From the NCBI RefSeq assembly GCF_000005505.3, contig NC_016135.3, positions 2,752,001 through 2,816,000 of the forward strand: DNA of 64,000 nucleotides, written 5' to 3'. Source of the DNA: Brachypodium distachyon. Taxonomy: Eukaryota; Streptophyta; Magnoliopsida; Poales; Poaceae. Shown piece after piece: positions 1 through 10,628 of this stretch. Under the pieces are notes generated by a model that was not told the origin of the DNA, made no database searches, and saw only the letters and a list, made by a program, of their open reading frames with translations. The first letter of the stretch is position 1. Each line of letters begins with the position of its first letter. The translations under genes and the position numbers were made by a program.

Positions 1-210
1 CCAACTTTCACATTAGTCTAGGTTATGTGTCCAGCACAACCTCAATGACTAAGGACAATTTAGTATGAACAACATGAATACATAGTTCCACAATCAAATC
101 ACATATTCAATGATACATATCAGATGTTCAAACAAGGACAACTTAATAATATTTATGAATACATTGGGAATTACATCATACATGACTGCCTCTAGGGCAT
201 ATTCGCAACA
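1..210 (-). repeat. copia 3' LTR, partial
   Basis: The first 210 bases match the outer end of the 5' LTR at about 6635-6844. By eye I see three substitutions. The LTR outer edge is at 210, next to the polypurine tract. The rest is beyond the window start. Confidence 0.92.
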
Positions 211-223
211 GTCTCCCACTTGC
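211..223 (-). other. copia polypurine tract
   Basis: On the minus strand a purine-rich run (GCAAGTGGGAGAC) directly abuts the start of the 3' LTR, the position where plus-strand DNA synthesis is primed. It lies between the polyprotein stop at 246 and the LTR. Confidence 0.85.
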
Positions 224-245
224 ACTAGAGTCAATCATCTTGACA

Positions 246-3200
246 TCATATGTCTAGACATCTAATGCCCATACCTCTCATGTGCGCCTCATGCTTAGGC
301 TGTGGTAGCGCCTTTGTCAACGGATCTGCAATGTTTGCATCCGTGTGTACCTTGCATAACTTGATATCACCTTGTTCGACGAACTGGCGAATGAGGTGGT
401 AACGCATGAGTATATGTTTGTTCTTCTGGTGTTGTCTAGGTTCCTTGGCTTGTGCGATAGCACCATTGTTGTCACAATATACGTCCAATGAATTGGACGC
501 GCCCTGAACCACACCAAGATCAATCAGGAGATTCCTGATCCAAACGGCTTCCTTTGCTGCCTCTGAGGCAGCAATATACTCCGCCTCTGTTGTAGACGCA
601 GACACAGTATCTTGCTTGGAACTCTTCCAGCTCACAGCCCCTCCGTTCATCACGAACACATATCCAGATTGCGAACGAGAATCATCTGAGTCGGTGAGAT
701 AACTCGCATCCGTGTAACCCTTTACACTGAGTTCATCCTCACCTCCATAAACTAGGAACATGTCCTTAGTCCTTCTCAAGTACTTAAGGATGTTTTTAAC
801 TGCTACCCAGTGGCTTTCGCCAGGGTCAGCCTGGTATCTGCTTGTTGCACTTAGAGCATAGGAAACATCAGGCCTAGTACAAATCATGGCATACATGATG
901 GATCCGACTGCCGAAGCATACGGGATCGCACTCATCCGATTTCGCTCATCAGTTGTCGAAGGACACTGAGTCTTGCTAAGCTTTACACCATGGGACATCG
1001 GTAAGAATCCCTTCTTAGACGATTCCATGTTGAATTTCTTCAACACTTTGTCCAAATATGTACTTTGACTCAATCCAATGAGCCGCCTAGATCTATCTCT
1101 ATAGATCCTGATTCCCAGTATGTAAGTTGCCTCACCCAAATCTTTCATTGCGAAACTCCTTTCCAATGATTCTTTGGTTTCTTGCAACATCAGGACATCA
1201 TTTCCCATCAATAATATGTCGTCCACATATAAGATTAGAAAATTTACTTTGCTCCCACTAAACTTCTTGTACAAACAAGAATCATGATCGCTCTTGATGA
1301 AGCCAAACGATTTGACTACCTCATCAAAGCGAATGTTCCAACTCCGAGATGCTTGCTTCAGTCCATAAATGGATTTCTGAAGTTTGCATACCTTGTCAGC
1401 GTTAGCCGGATCGACAAAACCTTCGGGCTGTATCATATACACGTCCTCAGTTAAATTTCCATTGAGGAAAGCCGTCTTGACATCCATCTGCCATATCTCA
1501 TAGTCGAAATAGGCTGCTATAGCTAACATGATCCGAACCGACTTAAGCATCGCTACGGGCGAGAAGGTCTCGTCGTAGTCAACTCCTTGAACCTGTCGGA
1601 ACCCCTTCGTGACAAGCCGTGCTTTATAGACAGAAACATTTCCATCCATGTCAGTTTTCTTCTTAAAGACCCATTTGCTCTCGACGGGTCTTGCACCGTC
1701 TGGCAGATCAACCAAGGTCCAAACTTGATTTTCATCCATGGACTTTAACTCAGATCTCATGGCTCCAAGCCATGACTCAGAATCAGATCCCACCATCGCT
1801 TCCGAATAAGTTGTCGGCTCATCACTGTCTAACAGTAATACTTCACGAGCACTTTGCAATCTAGCAGATCTCCGTGGTTCTGGTGCTTTTACCGGCATAG
1901 ATACCACGACCGGCTCAGCCTCTAAGACTGTAGCTGACTCGCCTCTAGCAGGTTCCTCCCGAATTTCTTCGAGTTGCACTGTGCTCCCACTGACTCCCCG
2001 ACTGAGAAACTCTTTCTCAAGGAAGACACCGTTCCGAGCGACAAACACTTTGCCCTCTTCTCGGTTGTAGAAGTAGTACCCTAAGGTTTCCCTTGGATAC
2101 CCCACGAAAATACACTTATCCGACTTGGCTGTGAGCTTGTCCGACTGAAGTCGCTTGACGAATGCTTCACAGCCCCAAATCTTAAGAAAAGACAAACTCG
2201 GCCTTTTGCCAGTCCACATCTCATGCGGTGTCTTCTCTACCGATTTCGATGGTACTCTGTTTAGTGTGAACGCTGCAGTTTCTAGACAATATCCCCAAAA
2301 TGACAAAGGTAGATCTGTTCGACTCATCATTGATCGTACCATGTCCAACAAGGTCCGATTCCGCCGTTCTGATACACCGTTCCTCTGCGGCGTACCCGGT
2401 GGAGTGAGCTGAGGAACTATTCCACAACTCTTTAGATGGTCATCAAACTCATGGCTCATGTACTCGCCTCCACGGTCCGACCGTAGAAACTTTATTTTCT
2501 TGCCGAGTTGATTTTGTACCTCACTCTGGAATTCCTTGAATTTCTCAAAGGCTTCCGACTTGTGTTTCATTAAATAGACATATCCATATCTACTCAAATC
2601 ATCAGTGAAGGTAATGAAGTACTCATAACCACCTCTGGCTGTCGTGCTCATTGGGCCACATACATCACTATGTATTAGTTCCAACAAGTCGGACGCCCTT
2701 TCACAACTCCTTGCAAAAGGCGTCTTGGTCATTTTGCCGAGTAGGCATGACTCGCATGTCTCGAACGACTCCAAGTCGAACGAAGTTAAAAGTCCATCAT
2801 CATGGAGCTTCTTCATGCGCTTCCAACTTATATGACCAAGCCGACAGTGCCAAAAGTAAGTCATATTCAGATCATTTGGTTTTAACCTTTTCACATTTAT
2901 GTTATAGACTGATTCACTATCAAGATTCAAAATAAATAACCCGTCCTGGACGGGTGCAAAGCTGTGAAACATATCTTTCAAATATAAAGAACAACCATTA
3001 TTCTTAATATTCGACTTATAACCTTGTCTCATTAAACATGAGGCAGAAATAATGTTTCGACTAAGCACTGGAACATAATAACAATTATTCAGCTCCATTA
3101 AGAATCCTGAAGGTAAATGAAGTTGCATCGTGCCTACTTCCAACGCAGCGACTCTCGCTTTGTTGCCGACTCGAATATCAACCTCGCCTCTTGCCACGCT

Positions 3201-4187
3201 CCTAGTTCTTACCAGCCCTTGCAACGAGTTGCAGATGTGAATTACTGATCCGGTATCATATACCCATGAACTGTTAGGTGCATCAGCAAGATAAATGTCT
3301 ATAACATTACAAACAAGCGTACCTGAGTTAGAAGTCCCACTTCCACTCTTGGCTTTGTCAGCCAAAAACTTGCTGCAGTTCCTCTTCCAGTGCCCATCCG
3401 TCTTGCAATAGAAGCAAGTGGATCCAGCTGCAGGAGACGGCTTAGTCCCTGAGGCAGCGCTCGGGACAGAGTCCTGAGTTTTGCCTCCTGACTTAGCCTT
3501 CTTCTTCTTAGTCCAAGAACCCTTCTTGAACTTAGCCTTATTCCGCACCATCAACACTTGACTGGTGCCTTTCTTGAGGTCAGCCTCTGCTGTCTTGAGC
3601 ATCCCATGTAGTTCAGTGAGCTTCTTATCCATACCATGCATGTGATAGTTCGAGATGAACGGAGCATATGCACTAGGAAGAGAGTTCAGAACTATATCTG
3701 TAGCGAACTCATCGCTTATGGGAAAACCCAGCCTATCCAAAGACTGCACATAACCAGTCATCTTGATCACGTGCGGACTCAGTGGATCACCGTCTTTGAG
3801 CTTACAGCTAAGCAAAGCTTGAGAGACTTGATACCTCTCGGTCTTTGCCTGAGCCTGGAACATACTTTGGAGGCTTTCGATCATATCGTATGCCTCAACA
3901 TTCTCGAACTGCTGCTGCAAGTCCGGTTCCATGTGTGCAAGCATAAGACAGCTAATTTCCGTAGACTCATCTCTAGCCTTACGGTGGGCATTCATGACAG
4001 CGACTGTCGCATCTTCATCAGGCTCATCTGGAAGTGGAGTGTCTAGAACATGGTCCTTCTTTTCTTGCTTGAGGACTGTCCTCAGATTACGATACCAGTT
4101 GGTGAAATTAGTTCCATTAAGTTTATCTTTCTCTAGGATCGACCTCAACGCAAAAGTGGACAAATGAGGAAGGTTGCTAGGTGCCAT
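246..4187 (-). CDS. copia Gag-Pol polyprotein, intact (about 1,313 aa)
   Basis: One open frame encodes all copia activities. I chose the ATG at 4187 (protein starts MAPSNLPHL); the frame is open further 5' but has no earlier ATG. Approximate residue positions: Gag with a CCHC zinc knuckle (CxxCxxxGHxxxxC, about 258-271); protease with a DTG active site (about 310); the GAG-pre-integrase HHCC region; integrase with Asp near 507 (HSDVCGP), Asp near 568 (SDRGGEY) and Glu near 606 (SERRN); reverse transcriptase with an intact YVDD (about 990); RNase H with Asp near 1158, Glu near 1202 (TEAEY) and Asp near 1238 (YCDNN). The order PR-INT-RT-RH defines copia. The protein ends RCLDI just before the polypurine tract. 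No stop, frameshift or missing catalytic residue is visible, so it could be functional. Expression is not shown by sequence. Confidence 0.95.
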   Translation of the reverse strand: MAPSNLPHLSTFALRSILEKDKLNGTNFTNWYRNLRTVLKQEKKDHVLDTPLPDEPDEDATVAVMNAHRKARDESTEISCLMLAHMEPDLQQQFENVEAYDMIESLQSMFQAQAKTERYQVSQALLSCKLKDGDPLSPHVIKMTGYVQSLDRLGFPISDEFATDIVLNSLPSAYAPFISNYHMHGMDKKLTELHGMLKTAEADLKKGTSQVLMVRNKAKFKKGSWTKKKKAKSGGKTQDSVPSAASGTKPSPAAGSTCFYCKTDGHWKRNCSKFLADKAKSGSGTSNSGTLVCNVIDIYLADAPNSSWVYDTGSVIHICNSLQGLVRTRSVARGEVDIRVGNKARVAALEVGTMQLHLPSGFLMELNNCYYVPVLSRNIISASCLMRQGYKSNIKNNGCSLYLKDMFHSFAPVQDGLFILNLDSESVYNINVKRLKPNDLNMTYFWHCRLGHISWKRMKKLHDDGLLTSFDLESFETCESCLLGKMTKTPFARSCERASDLLELIHSDVCGPMSTTARGGYEYFITFTDDLSRYGYVYLMKHKSEAFEKFKEFQSEVQNQLGKKIKFLRSDRGGEYMSHEFDDHLKSCGIVPQLTPPGTPQRNGVSERRNRTLLDMVRSMMSRTDLPLSFWGYCLETAAFTLNRVPSKSVEKTPHEMWTGKRPSLSFLKIWGCEAFVKRLQSDKLTAKSDKCIFVGYPRETLGYYFYNREEGKVFVARNGVFLEKEFLSRGVSGSTVQLEEIREEPARGESATVLEAEPVVVSMPVKAPEPRRSARLQSAREVLLLDSDEPTTYSEAMVGSDSESWLGAMRSELKSMDENQVWTLVDLPDGARPVESKWVFKKKTDMDGNVSVYKARLVTKGFRQVQGVDYDETFSPVAMLKSVRIMLAIAAYFDYEIWQMDVKTAFLNGNLTEDVYMIQPEGFVDPANADKVCKLQKSIYGLKQASRSWNIRFDEVVKSFGFIKSDHDSCLYKKFSGSKVNFLILYVDDILLMGNDVLMLQETKESLERSFAMKDLGEATYILGIRIYRDRSRRLIGLSQSTYLDKVLKKFNMESSKKGFLPMSHGVKLSKTQCPSTTDERNRMSAIPYASAVGSIMYAMICTRPDVSYALSATSRYQADPGESHWVAVKNILKYLRRTKDMFLVYGGEDELSVKGYTDASYLTDSDDSRSQSGYVFVMNGGAVSWKSSKQDTVSASTTEAEYIAASEAAKEAVWIRNLLIDLGVVQGASNSLDVYCDNNGAIAQAKEPRQHQKNKHILMRYHLIRQFVEQGDIKLCKVHTDANIADPLTKALPQPKHEAHMRGMGIRCLDI

Positions 4188-5502
4188 TGATCTACAACAG
4201 AAAATATGCAAAACACTTAAGACATGTATTCATAAAAGAGCAGGAATATTAAACGCTTTAATACTTATGCTCCCACTAGAACCAACATCTCTCCGATGGT
4301 TACTAAGTGATTCAGGATCCTAAATAAGCAAAACGACTAGTGAGCTTTAGGATCACCGCTAGCCGCCAAGTGATCTAGGTAGGCAACACCTTGCCAATCG
4401 CATCTCATACGACTCCTGTTAGTCGGGTGGCATCACATGCCCCGGCTCCCGACCTACCTCGCTCCGAGCCCCACAACCGTTGTGATGGACTCGTCTAGCT
4501 TACCAAGTGCTTCCGCTGTAAGAGTCCGACTCAAACCCACCTAGTTGGAAAGAATTGGTAGCACCTCAATTTCATGAGCCCACTACCAAGAATGTCCAAC
4601 TTGTGATGGTGCAGCACTTGGCGGGGCGACCGACTAGACCTTCTTTGAGAGATTTAAACTACCAACTATCTAATAGAGGTAAAACTGAGACATAACAATA
4701 ACACAAATAAAGCAATTATAATGTGAAATGGTATGGCTCTCTTCATGGTGATCTCCATCTCCACAAAGCTTGTAAGTAGACTCGTGCCAATTCTTGTCAC
4801 ATGCCGCCTTACTCCATGTCGCGACTTGTACATCGGATTGCATGTCCTCCAGGTTCTCCAAATAGCTACACTAGCTGGTGAACGGAAATTACATGGAAAA
4901 TTCGACACGCAGGTCGTTATACAATAAATGACAGCACCTAGGCTCCAGCCGGCTGACAAAAAACGTGACACGCAGATCACGTATGGATTACACACATCAC
5001 ATGCACATAAGCCATACCATTCACAACATCCTGCAAAACAAGTTATGCATAGAAACGATATCTATCGGCGTTGTGAATCTCGCAACGACATCTAAGGCGC
5101 TACGACAGGGTGAAGCCGGCGGTCCCGCTAGCCGGATATCGGGCGGGGATCAAATCTGCATTCCGATCATTGATTTCTTCATCGGATAAAACAATTTTAC
5201 CCAGATCCGATCTGTGTTCCGATTCGACCAAACTCTTTGATCTTCGATCACCGCAACTGGATTTACGTGTCACAGTATACCCCGATGGCGGAAACCGACC
5301 GGTAGGGGTATGTCGCTCCACGACCTTAGCAGTATGATCACGGACAACAGATCATCCATATCCCCGAGTATGATTGATCCAATCAACCTTGTACAAAACC
5401 GATCTATCTCATAGACCGACCACCAAAACAGCAACTAGATCCAATCTAATGCCTACTGCATATCACATATGCGCGATCAAGGGCCTAATACCAAAAGCTA
5501 CC
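4188..5502 (-). other. copia untranslated leader (about 1.3 kb)
   Basis: The stretch between the primer-binding site and the gag ATG has no credible protein. Open frames here are short and look like nothing known. It presumably carries packaging and dimerisation signals, which is inference. Its length is notable for a copia leader. Confidence 0.7.
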
Positions 5503-5514
5503 GCTCTGATACCA
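5503..5514 (-). other. copia primer-binding site (initiator tRNA-Met)
   Basis: On the minus strand TGGTATCAGAGC lies one base inside the 5' LTR end. It is the classic complement of the 3' end of plant initiator tRNA-Met, the primer for minus-strand DNA synthesis. Confidence 0.95.
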
Positions 5515-5515
5515 C

Positions 5516-6844
5516 TGAAGGGGCGCGTAGAGATAAACAAAAAACTTTTCCTACGCGAACTCCCAAGATCTAGCCGAGGTAGAAGGCCACGAGGATTACC
5601 ACTAGACGCGCAGTTGCGGATTATCGATGCGGTGCCTTGATGCAGTGCAGTCCCTCGATCCGATCCAGCCCATCCAATCCCGCGATCGTCGACGTGCTGA
5701 ACGTACAGCACCTCGGCCGGTATCCACACGTGCGAGGAGGAGCTCCGTAGGGGGACTGCTAGGTCCGGTGCGACGGTTGAACTGAATCAGGCTAGGGTTC
5801 TCAACGCATGAGAGTGGAAAAACCGTGCCCCTTGGGCATCCCACGCCCCTGCTTATATACCGAGTGGAAGTGGGCTCCAAACCTTGTGGCCCATCCACCC
5901 TGCGAGTCCAACTCGCATTGTCAGCCCAATTCCAGTTCGGGTCCAACCCGACCAAATACTTGCTCCCGCTCTTAAGTGTGTGACCCCGCAGGCTCATGGC
6001 GACTTGGACACGATTGGAGTCCGACTCACAATCGATCAATCGGTAGCGGCTCCTAGCAGAACGTGCCGACTCCCAAGTACCATCGAGTCATGACGACGTA
6101 CCTTCCAATATGACATACGTCTTAGTCCCTTTTGCCTCACGATATACCTTGTCGAACTATAGGCGATTAATCGTCATCCCTTTAATAGTTCAACTCTCTT
6201 CTCGATCTGTGATATACGATTCATCCGACTAACTATTAGTCGATCGACCCGGTTAACAGTTAACCAAGTCGCGCATGGCCATGCTTCCCGAATCATATCA
6301 CTCGAGAGGGCCCAGAGAATATCTCTCCAGTCGGAGGGGCAAAATCCCATCTTGGTTATCCACATCACACAGCTTGATTCTCAGTCAACCCGAACTCTGC
6401 CTTTATAACTGCCCTGTTACGGAACAACGTTTGACAGAACCTAAGTTGGTGAATCCACAACTCGGATCGTGCGATAACCTCAGGTCTAAGGATTACATTG
6501 ATTGAGACATGCAAATGACGACCTACTCGTTGCATCTCAATATGGGTCAATCCGACTCGCTAAACTCTTTAGCCGAGTCCGTGTAAGCTGGAATGACATC
6601 ACCATGTCCATGACAAGTGGAACCGAGTCATCAGCCAACTTTCACATTAGTCTAGGTTATGTGTCCAGCACAACCTCAATGACTAAGGACAATTTAGTAT
6701 GAACAACATGAATACATAGTTCCACAATCAAATCACATATTCAATGATACATATCAGATGTTCAAACAAGGACAATTTAATAATATTTATGAATACATTG
6801 GGAATTACATCATACATGATTGCCTCTAGGGCATATTCCCAACA
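5516..6844 (-). repeat. copia 5' LTR (1,329 bp)
   Basis: Bounded by TG...CA termini, with the primer site next to its inner end. It matches the solo LTRs at 20052-21378 and 58113-59439 over the full length. It contains a TATA box at 5853-5859 and a GC-rich 3' portion. It gave the inner reference for LTR boundaries elsewhere in the window. Confidence 0.95.
5853..5859 (-). promoter_or_regulatory. TATA box of copia LTR promoter
   Basis: TATATAA on the minus strand about 340 bp from the LTR inner end. The same motif occurs at the equivalent place in both solo copies. It probably sets the U3/R start. Confidence 0.7.
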
Positions 6845-7823
6845 GAATGCCACCTGGGGTAACAGAGACTGGACTAGTTTCCTGTTTAGTAACTTCCAGT
6901 ACAACCACATGGTAATATGGGCTCTGCCAAGATGGATGTAAGACATATGATCCTTGATCTGAGGGATTGTGCAGATGTAGCCGTGTAGGTGGGAACGTAG
7001 GTCCCTCAGGTGGTCTGGGTGATTATGGTCTGAAAATTCCTGTAATCGATGCCGTTGCTACTCTACCCTGAGGACAGCAAGGGATTAACACGTCGATTTC
7101 TTGTGGGTAAAGTGTACAACCTCTCGAGAGTGTCAAACTAAGTACTTAGCCGTGTCCCCGATTACGGACAATCATGAGCAACTAGATATTGGGGTTGTAA
7201 GGAAAGTCACACTCATTACAATTTCTTAAATAAAATGAATGGTTTGAACAGGGTAGGAGCACTTGAAGAATCCACTTCAATGTACTCTAGGTTAATAGGA
7301 GCATGGGTGTGTCTACCCCGTGTCCAATAGTTAACATTATTATAGCATTCTTCTGTAGTAGGGTAATTTATGTTCTGCTTCCACGCAAACAGCCTGAACC
7401 CCACTTTGCCACGTTATGCATATATTTGGTACGCTCTGGTATAACTTCTAGTGAATCTTGCCAATACATTCAATGTATTGACCCTAGTGGCTGCATCGTT
7501 TAATGATGCAGGAAGCTCCGACGACGAGTAAGATGTACGTTCTGCATGTTTGGGTTACGGGCTTACATTCCAACACGCTCTCACCGTGGTGTTGATGTGC
7601 CCGTGTATCTTTCACTTTTCGCTGCTAAACAGTTGTTTTATTTCCAGCTAACCCGTGAGGTTATGCGAGTTGTAAGTATCTTTTAAATTCTGGATGATAC
7701 GTTGTAATATTGAGACCTTTGTTCTATGATATTACATCTTGAAACTGTGTGTGCTAGTGAGTGGATCCAGAGACTAGCACTAAAGCACAGAGATCGAACC
7801 CGTATACGGGGGCGGTCGCTTCA
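6845..7823 (+). repeat. gypsy G1 5' LTR, 3' portion
   Basis: The sequence resumes directly after the copia insertion and runs to the LTR end (GCGGTCGCTTCA), followed by a primer site, so this is the 5' LTR of G1. It aligns with the same part of the LTRs ending at 19295, 32763 and 48324. The upstream part lies left of the window. It carries the conserved palindrome at 7462-7480. Confidence 0.88.
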
Positions 7824-7825
7824 GA

Positions 7826-7837
7826 TGGTATCAGAGC
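7826..7837 (+). other. G1 primer-binding site (initiator tRNA-Met)
   Basis: TGGTATCAGAGC starts two bases after the LTR end. It is the same tRNA-iMet complement used by the copia element. A leader of about 360 bp follows, ending at the ORF0 ATG. Confidence 0.93.
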
Positions 7838-8194
7838 ATTGTGTTGCTTGTAGGAACGTGACCCTAGCATGGATTAGACCAAAAGAGACCATAGGATTGT
7901 TCTATGCATTTCATACCACTCTAAATTTGCATATTGAGATGCATACATATTCATATACAGTTGCAATCAGACCAAGGTCCAATGCATATGTACCACTTGT
8001 GTTTTATTTCATCCACTTGCATCCCAAATTTTATATGCATCTGTATACACCTCATATTACAATGTCATGCTTTCCACTATTACAATCATACGCCATGTTT
8101 GCATAACTTACACCGTATATTGTCATCAATACATTTATGCATCCACCTACTTGATCATGTGACTAATTCCTTCCCTCCACCATAAATCTTGTAG

Positions 8195-8665
8195 ATGAAT
8201 GGTCCACCAAATTTCGGAGATGAGCCACCTTTCACACACGTCCATTACCCGACAGTTGACGACGACATCCCGTTTGGGAGACAGCTTGCTACTTTGTGCA
8301 CGACACTGCACCTGGCAGCACCCTGTTTCCGAGGACGTGCTGAGCCGGGGGGATCCCAAGGAGGAGCACGCCGCTGGGAGATCGACACGGAGATCAAAGG
8401 ACGGACTGTTGTTCCATTGACGCCCGACATCACCTACTCCGTGCGCTACCCCGACTTCATGCTGGGACTCCAGTTTGCCATGCAACATGCGATAGCTCGT
8501 GTGTGCGAGGCGTACCATGATGAACTGCCTCTGGACTCTGTTTTTCGTAGCTTCGGAAGGCGAGTTGTTGGCGGGAATGTCGTGGGACCGGAGATCCTAG
8601 GCGAGGATCCGCACATGGAGGATGTTCAGTTTCAAGCTCTGGAGCAGAACATGGTGGACATGGGG
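8195..8665 (+). pseudogene. G1 ORF0 protein, truncated
   Basis: Begins MNGPPNFGDEPPFTHVHYP and follows the G2 ORF0 (9475-10257) closely for about 157 residues, to DMGKC. The frame then enters LTR-derived sequence, so the C-terminal coiled coil and acidic tail are lost. The break point coincides with a short match (about CCTCT) between ORF0 and the LTR, which suggests end joining. ORF0 lies between primer site and gag. An extra frame in this place is known, from memory, in rice gypsy elements such as RIRE3 and RIRE8. Its function is unknown. Confidence 0.82.
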
Positions 8666-8666
8666 A

Positions 8667-8815
8667 AGTGTCCCTCTAAGTCGAGTCTCCGTGGATTCGG
8701 AGATGGATCATCCATGGACGTCTCTTCCGTGGATTCGGGGAGCGCTTGCGTCGCAAATGTGGAATGCCACCTGGGGTATCAGAGATTGGACTAGTTTCCT
8801 GTTTATTAGCTTCCA
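8667..8815 (+). repeat. orphan gypsy LTR fragment (about 150 bp)
   Basis: Matches an internal LTR segment (compare 47262-47412), including the CGTGGATTCGGGGAG repeat block and the ACTAGTTTCCTGTTTA stretch. It has no LTR ends or target duplications. It is wedged between G1 ORF0 on the left and the minus-strand gag of G2 on the right, so it is a rearrangement product. Confidence 0.85.
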
Positions 8816-8818
8816 GTA

Positions 8819-9141
8819 AACCTCACCTTGTCAGCTTCATTGCAGCCCACAGTCACTAGGCATTTGCTCACAGAACGGAGCCAATCATCAGCCACGATCG
8901 GTTCCGAGGAGCTGGTAAAAGTTGGTGGACGCAGCCTCAAATACCTAGTTAACATGTCCACTTGAGGTGGTGGGTTGGGGTTGGGGTTCTGGTTGTTGTT
9001 GTTGTTGTTGTTCATCTGCTGGGTCAAAGCTTCCAGAATCTGAGTCTGTGCAGCCAGCGGTTGCTGCATGGTGGCGGCGTTGTTGTCCTGACCTTCCTCA
9101 TTGTTGTCAGCATCGCGACGAGTATCGCGTCTCGGCGGCAT
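8819..9141 (-). pseudogene. G2 gag, N-terminal part
   Basis: Starts at an ATG (MPPRRDTRRDADNN), followed by an Asn/Gln-rich stretch (MQQPLAAQTQILEAL, then poly-Asn) and the PPTFTSSSEPIVADDWL segment, which opens the retrotransposon Gag core. The same protein starts at 15634 in G3. It is cut after about 105 residues, at DKVRF, by the junction with the LTR scrap. The Gag core, zinc knuckle and pol are absent. Confidence 0.85.
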
Positions 9142-9474
9142 CTGTTTTGGGATAGCATAGGTGAGAAAATAGATAGACAGGATCTAACGGAAAACTAAGC
9201 CCCACAACACAGGCAATACAACAGTTCAAACACAATTATAACACAAGCATGACAATTCAATCATGAAACAAGTCAACTATAAATCAAGCAAAAGCATTCA
9301 CTAAATTTTAACATCCAACACAAATAGTTCAGAAGGCATAACAGCCTAAAACACAAGTAAAGAGTTGCAAGTAAACACAAATCTACATTGCCATACCACA
9401 ACGACGGCATGGTCAATGACTAACACGATAACGAATATAGTATAATAAATAGTCTGGTGGGCTCTAAGATGAAA

Positions 9475-10257
9475 CTAAGGAAGTGAGAGGAAGTTGGTGT
9501 TCCCGGAGTTCTTCACCCTGGAACGGGTGCGGGTGGCAGGTGTGTCCATCTCCTGCGCCTCCTGAGGTTCCTCCTCCTGTGGCTCCATCTCCTGGTCCGC
9601 TTGGAGTTGATCATACTGAAGTTGCAGGAGATCTTTCTCGTACATAATCTCCATGATCTCATGCATGTTCAGGATAACATCTCCCCTGCGGTTCACCTCG
9701 TTTGTCTTCAGCGCCAGTTGACCTTGGAGTATCCCCACCTGGTCTTCAGCTATGTCTGCTTGGGTCATCTCGTTGTAGAGACTCTTCCCCATGTCCACCT
9801 TGTTCTGCTCTAGAGCTTGAAACAGAACATCCTCCATGTGCGGATCCTCGCCTAGGATCTCCGGTCCCATGGCTTTCCCGCCAACAACTCGCCTTCCGAA
9901 GCTGTGGAAGACAGAGTCTGGAGGCAGTTCATCGTGGTACGCCTCGCACAAACGTGCTATCGCATGTTGCATGGCGAACTGGAGTCCCAACATGAAGTCT
10001 GGGTAGCGCACGGAGTAGGTGATGTCGGGCGTCAGTGGAACAACAGTCCGTCCTCTGATCTCCGTGTCGATCTCCCAGTGGCGTGCTCCTCCCTGGGATC
10101 CCACCGGCTTAGCACGTCCTCGAAAACAAGGTGCTGCGAGGTGCAGTGTCATGCACAAAGTAGCAAGCTGTCTCCCAAACGGGATGTCATCGTCAACTAT
10201 CGGGTAATGGACGTGTGTGAAGGGTGGCTCATCTCCGAAGTTTGGTGGACCATTCAT
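9475..10257 (-). CDS. G2 ORF0 protein, intact (260 aa)
   Basis: The best preserved of three ORF0 copies. It starts MNGPPNFGDEPPFTHVHYP. Conserved blocks include FGRQLATLC, LHLAAPCFRGR, RTVVPLTPDITYSVRYPDFM, LQFAMQHAIA and FHSFGRRVVGG. From about residue 155 to 225 it looks helical and heptad-like (coiled coil), followed by an acidic Glu/Gln-rich tail (QEMEPQEEEPQEAQEMD). No catalytic motif, signal peptide or membrane segment is visible. It ends about 330 bp before gag. Candidates are a structural partner of Gag, a nucleic-acid chaperone or a regulator; I cannot choose between them. It lies in a dead element, but the frame is open. Confidence 0.85.
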   Translation of the reverse strand: MNGPPNFGDEPPFTHVHYPIVDDDIPFGRQLATLCMTLHLAAPCFRGRAKPVGSQGGARHWEIDTEIRGRTVVPLTPDITYSVRYPDFMLGLQFAMQHAIARLCEAYHDELPPDSVFHSFGRRVVGGKAMGPEILGEDPHMEDVLFQALEQNKVDMGKSLYNEMTQADIAEDQVGILQGQLALKTNEVNRRGDVILNMHEIMEIMYEKDLLQLQYDQLQADQEMEPQEEEPQEAQEMDTPATRTRSRVKNSGNTNFLSLP

Positions 10258-10614
10258 CTACAAGATTTATGGTGGAGGGAAAGAATCAGTCACATGATCA
10301 AGTAGGTGGATGCATAAATGTAATAATGACAATATAAGGTGTATGTTATGCAAACATGACGAATAATTGTAATAGTGGGAAGAATGACATTGTAGTATGA
10401 GGTGTATACAAATGCATATAAAATTTGAGATGCAAGTGGATGAAGTAAAACACAAGTAATACATATGCGTTGAACATTGGTATGATTGCAAGTGTATATG
10501 AATATGCATGTATCTCAATATGTAAATTTAGGGTAGTATGAAATGCATAGAACAATCATATGGTCTCTTTTGGTCTAATCCATGCTAGGGTCACGTTCCT
10601 ACAGGCAACACAAT

Positions 10615-10626
10615 GCTCCGGTACCA
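10615..10626 (-). other. G2 primer-binding site, mutated
   Basis: On the minus strand TGGTACCGGAGC lies at the position of TGGTATCAGAGC in G1, with two substitutions. The two-base spacing from the LTR end is kept. Confidence 0.85.
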
Positions 10627-10628
10627 TC

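Larger units (their letters stand above)
1..6844 (-). mobile_element. Ty1/copia LTR retrotransposon, apparently autonomous (3' LTR cut by window edge)
   Basis: A minus-strand copia element with, in transcription order, 5' LTR (6844-5516), tRNA-iMet primer site, long leader, one uninterrupted gag-pol frame, polypurine tract and the start of the 3' LTR. LTRs begin TGTTGGGAATATGCC and end CCCCTTCA. This start resembles the Angela-like copia LTRs of grasses, from memory. The right flank is GAATG (6845-6849), the presumed target duplication; its partner lies outside the window. The insertion splits a gypsy LTR (G1) that resumes at 6845. The visible 210 bases of the 3' LTR differ from the 5' LTR at three positions, suggesting a young insertion. 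Solo LTRs of the same family lie at 20052 and 58113. Confidence 0.93.

Noticed and set aside
8962..9198. Membrane-like frame (VVVVVV) on the plus strand
   Set aside because: It is the antisense of the poly-Asn stretch of gag.
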